From positions 5,384 through 42,902 of the forward strand of contig CAJTUD010000016.1 in NCBI GenBank assembly GCA_910579725.1: DNA of 37,519 bases. Reading direction: 5' to 3'. Shown here piece after piece: positions 16,818 to 23,397 of this stretch. Each line of letters begins with the position of its first letter. Position 1 is the first letter of the stretch. The DNA is from an uncultured Oscillospiraceae bacterium (GTDB lineage Bacteria > Bacillota > Clostridia > Oscillospirales > Oscillospiraceae). The notes under the pieces were generated by a model, which was not told the origin of the DNA, made no database searches, and saw only the letters and a list, made by a program, of their open reading frames with translations. A program made the translations under genes and the position numbers.

Positions 16818-16873
16818 ACAAGATAGTGGATATTGGACATTATATATAACTTCCATTAACTTCCATTTTGCCG

Positions 16874-16904
16874 GGGGAATTTCACCTTTATGGTGAAATT
16901 CCCC
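16874..16904 (+). terminator. Terminator of the LURP-one-like gene
   Basis: A perfect 13-bp stem with arms GGGGAATTTCACC and GGTGAAATTCCCC around TTTAT lies 57 bases after the stop codon, followed by TTAATAAAT. Confidence 0.82.
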
Positions 16905-16941
16905 TTAATAAATCTTCTCTCGGCATACACTTTCAGCAAAC

Positions 16942-16973
16942 GGGAGGGAAACCGCTCAGGCGGCTTCCCTCCC
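16942..16973 (-). terminator. Terminator of the MFS efflux gene
   Basis: Arms GGGAGGGAAACCGC (16942-16955) and GCGGCTTCCCTCCC (16960-16973) pair with one mismatch around TCAG, 16 bases after the stop codon of the - strand MFS gene. The tail on that strand is GTTTGC, only moderately T-rich. Confidence 0.65.
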
Positions 16974-16988
16974 CAACGTGATTATAGA

Positions 16989-18248
16989 TTATACATCCCT
17001 GTTGTATACTTTTTGCACCGCTTCCCTGCCGCGCCAGATGAACAGGTATACAGCCGCCAGAACCAAAGCGTTTGTGACAATCACAAGCAGCCGTTCCGGC
17101 AGGAATTCAGCCAGTGCGCCAATAGTCAGGCTCCCAACGACACTGCCCAAAAAGCATATCATCTGGAATATTCCATTAAACCGCGCCCGCTTGTTATCCG
17201 GCACATAGGACTGCATCGCCGCCGAGCGGATCGCGTAAGAGGTCACGCCAAGCGCACCCTCCATGAAAAACCACACTGCCATCCATGGAACCGGCAGAAA
17301 GAGCAGCGTACCAGACAGCACGTGAAGCGCCGCATAGGCGAAAAATGCAACGGAAAACTTTTTCTCCTTTGGGATATGCAGCCTGTACTGGACTGCTCCT
17401 CCCAGCAGACGGCCAGCCGTCGTAAAGTTGCACAGGATGGTGTACAGCGTCGCCGCTGCCACCGGCCACGCCGCAAACCGGGCAGCATGATTCAGAAAGT
17501 ACGGCAGCTGAAGCTGTTCCGCTCCACCGGCAAAATTGCTTGCCATAAAATACAGGGCAATCAACAGCAGTCCTTTTTCTCCCCGGATGTAGTCCAGCCC
17601 CTCCCGAAGCTCCCGACAGAATTGTCCAAAAGCATTCTCCGCAGCCTGTTTCGGCGCTTTGTCCATGTGCGTCTCCTGGAAGCGGACCGTGACCTCAAAG
17701 CAGGCCGCAGCGAAAAAGCTGGCCGCATTGACAGCAAACAGAGATGCGGCGCCGCCCATTTCATAATAGATCACCGCTGAAACAGGACTTGCCAAATCGG
17801 ACAAATCTATCAGCATGCCATAAATGGAGTACGCCTTCTGGAAGTTCCCTTCTGTAATGAGATTGGGATAAAAGCTGTCATATGCCACCAAATAGACGCC
17901 GTCAATGGCTCCCGTCACAAGGGAAAACGCCAGCAGCACAGGGTAGCTGAACCAGCCGCCCTGAAGCAGCAGAAAGAGCAGAAAATAGATCCCGGCAGAC
18001 AGGAAATCCAAGGTACAGATCACCTTTTTCCGGCTTATGCGGTCCAGATACGGCCCTGCCAGCACCGGACAGATCATCAGCGGCAGCTGAAAGCTGACCT
18101 GAAACAGCATGTAGAGGAAGGTGGAGCCCGTATAGTCCAGAACTACCAGGCTGAGAGCAAAATTGGACATGGCGTTCCCCACCAGAGAAATGAAGCTTCC
18201 TATCGTTATGACTGTGAAATCATACGTCCACAGTGTTTGTCGATTCAT
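16989..18248 (-). CDS. MFS transporter, macrolide-efflux (Mef)-like
   Basis: The 419-residue protein has the twelve-segment layout of MFS_3 exporters. It starts NRQTLWTYDFTVITIGSFIS, has motif A as GPYLDRISRKKVICTLDF, and ends in SLTIGALAEFLPERL with the last helices. Proteins of this branch include Mef-type macrolide exporters and EntS-like siderophore exporters; the substrate here is not known. The ATG at 18248 is chosen because AAAGGAG stands 12 bases ahead. An in-frame start 15 codons upstream lies in a hairpin loop and lacks a ribosome site. The leader holds a short peptide gene and a stable stem, which suggests translation-linked control as seen in drug-resistance genes. It is monocistronic and ends in a terminator. 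It is intact, in contrast to the related gene at 7142-8357. Confidence 0.92.
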   Translation of the reverse strand: MNRQTLWTYDFTVITIGSFISLVGNAMSNFALSLVVLDYTGSTFLYMLFQVSFQLPLMICPVLAGPYLDRISRKKVICTLDFLSAGIYFLLFLLLQGGWFSYPVLLAFSLVTGAIDGVYLVAYDSFYPNLITEGNFQKAYSIYGMLIDLSDLASPVSAVIYYEMGGAASLFAVNAASFFAAACFEVTVRFQETHMDKAPKQAAENAFGQFCRELREGLDYIRGEKGLLLIALYFMASNFAGGAEQLQLPYFLNHAARFAAWPVAAATLYTILCNFTTAGRLLGGAVQYRLHIPKEKKFSVAFFAYAALHVLSGTLLFLPVPWMAVWFFMEGALGVTSYAIRSAAMQSYVPDNKRARFNGIFQMICFLGSVVGSLTIGALAEFLPERLLVIVTNALVLAAVYLFIWRGREAVQKVYNRDV

Positions 18249-18268
18249 ATATCTAATTTTCTCCTTTA

Positions 18269-18317
18269 CGTTGATTTTTCCATCCGGCATCATCAGGCCG
18301 GTTCAGAAAAATCAACG
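18269..18317 (-). promoter_or_regulatory. Leader hairpin ahead of the MFS gene
   Basis: Arms CGTTGATTTTTC and GAAAAATCAACG pair perfectly over 12 bp. An inner CCGGC/GCCGG stem and a loop CTGATGAT are enclosed. The ribosome site AAAGGAG starts directly after the second arm. The first arm holds the last sense codon and the stop codon of the leader peptide at 18312-18341. Confidence 0.6.
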
Positions 18318-18341
18318 CAGTGCAATATCGTGCATTTCCAT
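18312..18341 (-). CDS. Putative 9-residue leader peptide of the MFS gene
   Basis: AAGGAAGTG precedes an ATG at 18341, and the frame encodes MEMHDIALR before TGA at 18312. Its last codon and stop fall in the first arm of the hairpin at 18269-18317. A ribosome stalled here by a drug would prevent that arm from pairing, a known plan for inducible resistance genes such as those for macrolides. The hairpin does not itself cover the MFS ribosome site, so the mechanism would need an alternative pairing. Spacing between ribosome site and ATG is short. Evidence is by layout only. Confidence 0.4.
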   Translation of the reverse strand: MEMHDIALR

Positions 18342-18410
18342 CACTTCCTTGAAAAGTTTTTGGGACTCTTTTTCTTTGTTTGCCAACAAAAGCAAGCAAG
18401 AGAGCACGCC

Positions 18411-19037
18411 TTACGGCGGACCTGGCTGGAACCGCTCCTCCTCCACCAGTGTCTCCACACTCCCGGCAGACAGCTCTGTCACCTTCTTCTGAAATTCGTC
18501 CACATCCTCCGCAGGCAACAGCACCGTCAGCAGCACGTCTGTTCCGAAATCTGCATTTTCCACTACGCCGCCGCATTTTTCCGTCAGCAGCCGTATCCGC
18601 TCATACAGCGGATACGGACACGGTACAGCCAGTACCGCCCACAGCTGCATCCGGCTGATCCCCGCCGCATCCAGAGCCAGCTTGGCGGTACTGCCGTAGG
18701 CCCGGGTAAGTCCTCCCGCCCCCAGCAGAATGCCGCCAAAGTACCGGGTCACAACGCACACCGCATTTGTGATCTCCTCCTTCAGAAATACGTTTAACAT
18801 GGGCTGTCCCGCCGTACCCTGGGGCTCGCCGTCGTCGCCGTAGCGCAGGACATTCCCTTCCCGGAGGACATAGCAGAAGCAGTGGTGCCGGGCGTCGTGG
18901 TAGTGCCTGCGCACCTCCTCAATCCGGGCGCGAGCCTCTTCCTCGGTCTCCACCCGCCAGACCTGACCAATGAACCGAGAACGTTTTTCCACAAATTCCG
19001 CCTCGCCATAGCCGCCGGGAACCAGATAGCTCTCCAT
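18411..19037 (-). CDS. YigZ/IMPACT family protein
   Basis: The 208-residue protein matches YigZ (IMPACT N-terminal, UPF0029). It has SRFIGQVWRVETEEEA, the signature HHCFCYVLREGN, the block RYGDDGEPQGTAGQPMLNVF, then VVTRYFGGILLGAGGLTRAYG, all typical, and a C-terminal ferredoxin-like part. The structural family is related to elongation factor domain IV and is thought to act on RNA or ribosome-linked processes; function is not established. The ATG at 19037 overlaps the stop of the GNAT gene as TAATG, so its translation is coupled. An in-frame ATG at 19058 is less likely because it would lie inside the GNAT gene and before AAAGAGG, which suits 19037 better. The gene ends 162 bases before the MFS start. 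Confidence 0.93.
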   Translation of the reverse strand: MESYLVPGGYGEAEFVEKRSRFIGQVWRVETEEEARARIEEVRRHYHDARHHCFCYVLREGNVLRYGDDGEPQGTAGQPMLNVFLKEEITNAVCVVTRYFGGILLGAGGLTRAYGSTAKLALDAAGISRMQLWAVLAVPCPYPLYERIRLLTEKCGGVVENADFGTDVLLTVLLPAEDVDEFQKKVTELSAGSVETLVEEERFQPGPP

Positions 19038-19570
19038 TACTTGCCTCTTTTCTCCCACATTTCCCGGGTAATAAAATAAAAACAGGTGGGCCGCTCCGGG
19101 AAAAACTCATCCTTCAGATTTTCTGTAAAAGCATACTGAAACCCGGATTTTTCAATTACTCGCCTGGAGCGGTGATTTTCCTGATAGTGGGTACACCAGA
19201 TCTCCTCCAGACCTAATTCCTGAAAGCCGTAGCGCAGCAGCTCCGCCGCCGCTTCCGGCATCAGTCCCTGCCCCCAGCAGTCCGGAGAAAGCGAGTAGCC
19301 AAGCTCCAGAGACTTTACCCCAGCAGCGCCGCGGGCTGCCGTAAATCCGGCCGAACCGACGACCCGTCCGGTCTTCCGCTCCACCACGGCAAAAACATTC
19401 GGCTCGGAAAAGACGGTACAGATGATCTCCCTGCTTTCCTCCACGCTCTCGTGGGGCTTCCACCCGGCAATGGGACCCACCCGCGGGTCCTTGCAGTAGG
19501 CATAAACCTCCTCCGCGTCGTCTGGCGTGAAGGGTCGCAGAATGGTGCGTTCAGTTTCCAGAATTGTCAT
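19037..19570 (-). CDS. GNAT family N-acetyltransferase (RimJ/RimL-like)
   Basis: The 177-residue protein belongs to the RimJ/RimL type of GNAT enzymes. It begins LETERTILRPFTPDDAEEVY, has the central strand VFAVVERKTGRVVGSAGF, the acetyl-CoA block LGYSLSPDCWGQGLMPEAAAELL (Q/R-x-x-G-x-G/A type), and the end block WCTHYQENHRSRRVIEKSGFQ. Such enzymes transfer an acetyl group from acetyl-CoA to an amine, for example a protein N-terminus, amino acid or drug. The substrate cannot be read from the sequence. The ATG at 19570 follows GCAGGAGGAACCGC. The gene is followed by yigZ with a one-base overlap. The 113-base gap upstream shows no convincing promoter. Confidence 0.92.
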   Translation of the reverse strand: MTILETERTILRPFTPDDAEEVYAYCKDPRVGPIAGWKPHESVEESREIICTVFSEPNVFAVVERKTGRVVGSAGFTAARGAAGVKSLELGYSLSPDCWGQGLMPEAAAELLRYGFQELGLEEIWCTHYQENHRSRRVIEKSGFQYAFTENLKDEFFPERPTCFYFITREMWEKRGK

Positions 19571-19683
19571 GCGGTTCCTCCTGCCGCCGGTATGTGCGGC
19601 CCGTTAAATACTTCAAAAATACTGGAAAATAATCTTCCGGGGCAATCAAATTGCACCCCCGCGGTCATCTTTATGTACGCTCC

Positions 19684-21480
19684 TTATCGTCCCCGGTACT
19701 CCGTACCGGAATGGCTCTTCCGGTATTCGTCAACTCTCCGGACCACCTCATCCGGATAGTCGCTGATAAGCCCAGAAACGCCCATTTCAAGATACTGCCG
19801 CATCCTTTCATCATCATAGACGCTCCAGGCGTATACCGGCAAATCCTGCTCTCTGGCCTGTGTGACGAAGCGGCTAGTAATCAGCACCTCCTCCACCGCC
19901 AGAAAGTCTACGTTATAGCGCCACACACTCTCATCAATATCTCCCGCAACGCTGAACAGACAGTAGCCGGTCCACCACTCTGGGCGCAGCTCCAGCAGCG
20001 GAAGAAGACAGCCGTAATCAAGGGACATGAACATGGCCCGCTCCCCGAAGTCATAGCGGTCCACCAGCTCCATAACTGCCGACGCCAGAGCCTCCCCATT
20101 CCGGTCAGCCGGCTTCAGCTCAATCAGCAGCCCCATGGAGCCGCCCTGCAAGACTTCCAGAACCTCTTCCAGTGTGGCAATACGGGCATCCGCCTCCGGA
20201 TGGACGTAGTCAGAGAGCGGAATGGTCCTCAGCTCCTCATAGTCCAACTCTGCCACGCTTCCGCTCCGGCCCGCCAGACGCTGAAGATTCCCGTCATGGA
20301 AAAGCACCGGCACCCCGTCCCGGGTCAGCTGCACGTCAATCTCCGCATAATCTATTCCGGCCTCTTGAGCAGCCAAAACCGCCGGGAGGGTGTTTTCCAC
20401 CCCCAGCAAGCAGCCTCGATGGCCGATAGCCAGCGGCGCATGAATAGCGGGCGGCTGCCAGCTGGTCAGAACCAACCATACGGCCAGCAGTATGCAGGCC
20501 GCCGCTGCGCCCAGCTTCCAGCGGCCTCGGTGGGCGCGCAGACGGTCTGTCCAGCCTTTCCATCGCCGCTCTGCCATTTCCAGCAGTGCCGCACTGTCTT
20601 TGCTCCAGGGTGGGCAGAGGACCGCGCAGAATTCTCCTCCCTCCCCCAACCCGGAAAGTATCAGCCAGATCATTCCCGCCATAGCTGCCGTGACCAGCAG
20701 ATTCACCAGCAGCCAGTAAAGCAGATCCACCCGGAAAGCCTCTGTTTGGAAAAGATTCTTGAAAAAGTATTCCCCAAAGTCGTCATTGCCCAGAGGCTTG
20801 CGCCGCCAATACCGGGCAATCTCCGTTATTATCCGCTCCCAGAGGACCAGTCCTCCCAGAATTCCAAAGCGGTACTTCCAGGACAGCCGTTTCCAGCAGC
20901 GCAGGCTCTCCCTCGCCGCCTCCCGGAACCGCTGATGCCGCAGAACCATGCACACCGGAACAAACAGGAAGGCCAGATGGACGGTGCACTCGGCAAGATA
21001 AATGAGAACCATCCCCGCAACACCCAGACGTGTTTTTCGCATTTCCGCAAAGATAAATTCTGGAATGACCACATGAGATACCATCGTGCTTACATATCCA
21101 ATCCGCATCAGCGGCAGCAACAGCACAAAGTACAGCGCTCCCGCCGCCAGGGACCAGCCCCGCATAACCCCCAGATTCCATAGAGAGCTTTTCATCACGT
21201 GGGGCAGTGTAAACCTTTCCCCCTGCCGGCAGAGCGCAATGGTATTGATGATTACGCTGTATTCATAAAAATTCAGCAGCGCCGCACCAAAAAACAGCAG
21301 CAGAAACAGCAAGCCGCCTTTTGCATTCAGAAATGTTCCAATCATATTCTGATTGAAGCTGACACCCACAGAGGCGACATAAGTCTGATAAATCTCCCGG
21401 AAGAGAGGGTTGACCAGTCCCAGAATCAGCAGCTTCCAGAGCATCTCAAACAGAAAGATCTTTTTTAACATCTCGCGCAT
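19684..21480 (-). CDS. Membrane-anchored glycerophosphodiester phosphodiesterase
   Basis: The 598-residue protein joins a membrane domain to a catalytic domain. Residues 1 to about 330 carry seven or eight hydrophobic segments, matching the GPDP_C-type membrane region. From about residue 345 the GDPD barrel begins with IGHRGCLLGVENTLPAVLAA, followed by DYAEIDVQLTRDGVPVLFHD and LLIELKPADRN, which give the metal and catalytic residues H, R, E, D, H and E. It would hydrolyse glycerophosphodiesters or lipoteichoic-acid-like polymers at the outer or inner membrane face. Length fits this domain pair. The ATG at 21480 is 16 bases after the hflX stop, behind GGCGGGAGCGTGGGTGT; a second ATG three codons later is possible. 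It is co-transcribed with hflX. Confidence 0.93.
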   Translation of the reverse strand: MREMLKKIFLFEMLWKLLILGLVNPLFREIYQTYVASVGVSFNQNMIGTFLNAKGGLLFLLLFFGAALLNFYEYSVIINTIALCRQGERFTLPHVMKSSLWNLGVMRGWSLAAGALYFVLLLPLMRIGYVSTMVSHVVIPEFIFAEMRKTRLGVAGMVLIYLAECTVHLAFLFVPVCMVLRHQRFREAARESLRCWKRLSWKYRFGILGGLVLWERIITEIARYWRRKPLGNDDFGEYFFKNLFQTEAFRVDLLYWLLVNLLVTAAMAGMIWLILSGLGEGGEFCAVLCPPWSKDSAALLEMAERRWKGWTDRLRAHRGRWKLGAAAACILLAVWLVLTSWQPPAIHAPLAIGHRGCLLGVENTLPAVLAAQEAGIDYAEIDVQLTRDGVPVLFHDGNLQRLAGRSGSVAELDYEELRTIPLSDYVHPEADARIATLEEVLEVLQGGSMGLLIELKPADRNGEALASAVMELVDRYDFGERAMFMSLDYGCLLPLLELRPEWWTGYCLFSVAGDIDESVWRYNVDFLAVEEVLITSRFVTQAREQDLPVYAWSVYDDERMRQYLEMGVSGLISDYPDEVVRRVDEYRKSHSGTEYRGR

Positions 21481-21496
21481 ACACCCACGCTCCCGC

Positions 21497-22801
21497 CTAT
21501 TCCCAAGGCTCCTTTGGCTCCGTCCAGCCTTCGATATAGGGCTTTACCACTCCAATGGCCTTGGGATTGCATACAGCCACCACATCAATGAACTCCGCGT
21601 ACTCTACGCTCTCCACCTTTGCCTCCCGATACAGCAAATCCAGAAGCCCACCCTTATCATAGGGCAGGTGCAGCGTCACCCGGCGGGTGCCTTTGTCCAG
21701 AATGCGGTCAATGGCCTGTCGCAGCCCATCCAGTCCCTCCCCAGTCCTGGCGGAGATATTCACCGCTCCCTCTCCATGAGGACGGATATCCCCCCAGAAC
21801 AGATCGGACTTGTTGTAGACCCGCAGACAGGGCGTCCGCTCCGCGCCCAGCTCCCGGATCAGAGAGTCAACTATCTGGGCCTGCTCCTGCCAGCGGGGAT
21901 TGGAGATATCAATGACATGGAGCAGCAGATCCGCGTACTCCAGCTCCTCCAGAGTGGCCTTGAATGCATCCACCAGTTGGTGAGGCAGCTTGCGGATAAA
22001 GCCCACAGTGTCAGAGATCACCACATCCATAGTATCGCTGACCGTCAACAGCCGGCTGGTAGTGTCCAGAGTGTCAAACAGGCGGTTGTTGGCAGGAATA
22101 TTCGCGCCGGTCAACGCGTTCAGGAGGGTGGATTTTCCCGCATTGGTATAGCCTACGATGGCCACCACCGGTATTTCGTTCTTCATCCGGCGCTGACGCT
22201 GGGTGCCCCGGATCCGGCGCACCTCCTCCAGCTCCTCCTTTAATTTGTCAATTTTACGGTGGATATGGCGGCGGTCGGTCTCCAGCTGGGTTTCGCCGGG
22301 ACCTTTGGAACCAATAGGCCCCTTCCCGCTGGTACCGGCCTGACGCTCCAGGTGAGTCCACATACCGGTCAGTCGGGGCAGCAGATACTGGTACTGGGCC
22401 AGCTCCACCTGAAGCCGGCCCTCCCGGGTCCGGGCTCTCTGAGCAAAGATATCCAGAATCAGCGCGCTGCGGTCCAGCACCTGAACGCCCAACTCCTCCG
22501 TGAGAACCCGCATCTGGGAGGGGCTGAGGTCATTGTCAAAGATCACTGTGGTGGCCTCCGCGGTTTTCACCAGCTCTTTGATCTCCGCAGCCTTTCCCTC
22601 TCCAATAAAGGTTCTTGGGTCCGGAGAAACCCGGTGCTGCAGCACAGAGGCGGCAACTTCTCCTCCGGCAGTCTCCACTAGGGCTTCCAGCTCCTCCATG
22701 GACTCCTCGTCCGCGTTATCCATAGCGTCCAGCCGGGGACTGGAAAGTCCCGCCAGAATTGCCACATCTCTTGGTTTTTTAATCTCTTCGTATTCTCTCA
22801 T
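21497..22801 (-). CDS. hflX: Ribosome-associated GTPase HflX
   Basis: The 434-residue protein is a complete HflX. The N-terminal domain contains RTFIGEGKAAEIKELV and VIFDNDLSPSQMRVL. The linker RDRIQTRE-like region is represented by QRARTREGRLQVELAQ and SGKGPIGSKGPGETQLETDR, with a helical hairpin. The G domain has Walker A GYTNAGKSTLLNAL near residue 212, G3 DTVGFIRKLPHQLVDAFKAT and G4 NKSD. HflX binds stalled 70S ribosomes and splits them using GTP, and in several bacteria contributes to macrolide tolerance. The ATG at 22801 follows GAGGCAAT. Its promoter lies at 22914-22942, about 110 bases upstream. It is co-transcribed with the GDPD gene. Confidence 0.97.
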   Translation of the reverse strand: MREYEEIKKPRDVAILAGLSSPRLDAMDNADEESMEELEALVETAGGEVAASVLQHRVSPDPRTFIGEGKAAEIKELVKTAEATTVIFDNDLSPSQMRVLTEELGVQVLDRSALILDIFAQRARTREGRLQVELAQYQYLLPRLTGMWTHLERQAGTSGKGPIGSKGPGETQLETDRRHIHRKIDKLKEELEEVRRIRGTQRQRRMKNEIPVVAIVGYTNAGKSTLLNALTGANIPANNRLFDTLDTTSRLLTVSDTMDVVISDTVGFIRKLPHQLVDAFKATLEELEYADLLLHVIDISNPRWQEQAQIVDSLIRELGAERTPCLRVYNKSDLFWGDIRPHGEGAVNISARTGEGLDGLRQAIDRILDKGTRRVTLHLPYDKGGLLDLLYREAKVESVEYAEFIDVVAVCNPKAIGVVKPYIEGWTEPKEPWE

Positions 22802-22913
22802 ATTGCCTCTTTGTCATAATAGAATCGATATACGGTCGAACAACATAAAAATCAGCAAGGTCCGGCGGATATGACGGGGCACCGCTGCCCTGCTTCTTCA
22901 GTCGATCGACTAT

Positions 22914-22942
22914 AGTATAGCCGAATTTTTCTCCGAATGCAA
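22914..22942 (-). promoter_or_regulatory. Promoter of hflX
   Basis: On the - strand TTGCAT (22937-22942) and TATACT (22914-22919) are 17 bases apart. Just past it, the 12-bp palindrome AGTCGATCGACT (22900-22911) covers the start of transcription. Confidence 0.75.
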
Positions 22943-22978
22943 CTTGTTTACCGTCGCACAGCCACAAGCAAGACAAAA

Positions 22979-23005
22979 AGCCGCTCCGCAGACGCGGAAC
23001 GGCTT
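22979..23005 (-). terminator. Terminator of rpmE
   Basis: On the - strand AAGCCGTTCCGC pairs with GCGGAGCGGCTT (one G-T pair) around GTCT, followed by TTTG. It begins 15 bases past the rpmE stop. Confidence 0.85.
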
Positions 23006-23019
23006 CTTTAGTAATGCAA

Positions 23020-23220
23020 TCACTTCAGGCCAAACTTCTTGTTAAACTTGGCAACCCGTCCGCCGGTATCAACCAGCTTCTGCTTGCCCGTGAAGAAGGG
23101 GTGACACTTAGAGCAGACTTCCACGCGAATGTCCTTCTTCGTGGAACCTGTCTCAATTACATTACCGCAGGCGCATTTAATCGTAGTCTGCTGATAATTG
23201 GGATGGATACCTTCCTTCAT
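23020..23220 (-). CDS. rpmE: 50S ribosomal protein L31, zinc-binding type
   Basis: The 66-residue protein starts MKEGIHPNYQQTTIKCACGN and has the zinc ligands C16, C18, C36 and C39 of the C+ form of L31. It is a component of the large ribosomal subunit and bridges to the small one. In B. subtilis-like bacteria it is exchanged for a zinc-free form under zinc shortage; no zur-like palindrome was noticed here. It has its own promoter (23286-23314) and terminator. The ATG at 23220 follows GAGGTGAACAAGAGCA, a slightly long spacing. Confidence 0.97.
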   Translation of the reverse strand: MKEGIHPNYQQTTIKCACGNVIETGSTKKDIRVEVCSKCHPFFTGKQKLVDTGGRVAKFNKKFGLK

Positions 23221-23285
23221 TGCTCTTGTTCACCTCTTTCCTCTTCAAGTAAGCCTCTATGGCTTTCACCATAAAACCAAGGGCT

Positions 23286-23314
23286 AGTATAGCACGACAA
23301 ATCAGAAAATGCAA
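23286..23314 (-). promoter_or_regulatory. Promoter of rpmE
   Basis: On the - strand TTGCAT (23309-23314) and TATACT (23286-23291) are 17 bases apart, with the same hexamers as the hflX promoter. Confidence 0.8.
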
Positions 23315-23347
23315 GCACTTTTTCTTAAAATGCCCTATTTTTTGCAA

Positions 23348-23377
23348 AAGGACGGGCAGCCACAGCCGCCCGTCCTT
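23348..23377 (-). terminator. Terminator of the M50-scpAB-to-ispH operon
   Basis: On the - strand AAGGACGGGC and GCCCGTCCTT form a perfect 10-bp stem (arms 23368-23377 and 23348-23357) with further pairs in the loop, followed by TTGCAAAAAAT. It lies 20 bases after the ispH-S1 stop. Confidence 0.82.
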
Positions 23378-23397
23378 CGAGAAACCATATTCAGCGC

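Noticed and set aside
19651..21183. 510-residue open frame on + strand
   Set aside because: It lies antisense to the GDPD gene, with glutamine- and proline-rich shadow composition.
22802..22976. Open frame in the hflX leader ending RPYIDSIMTKRQYERIR-like
   Set aside because: It has no start codon after the mapped promoter position and no ribosome site.
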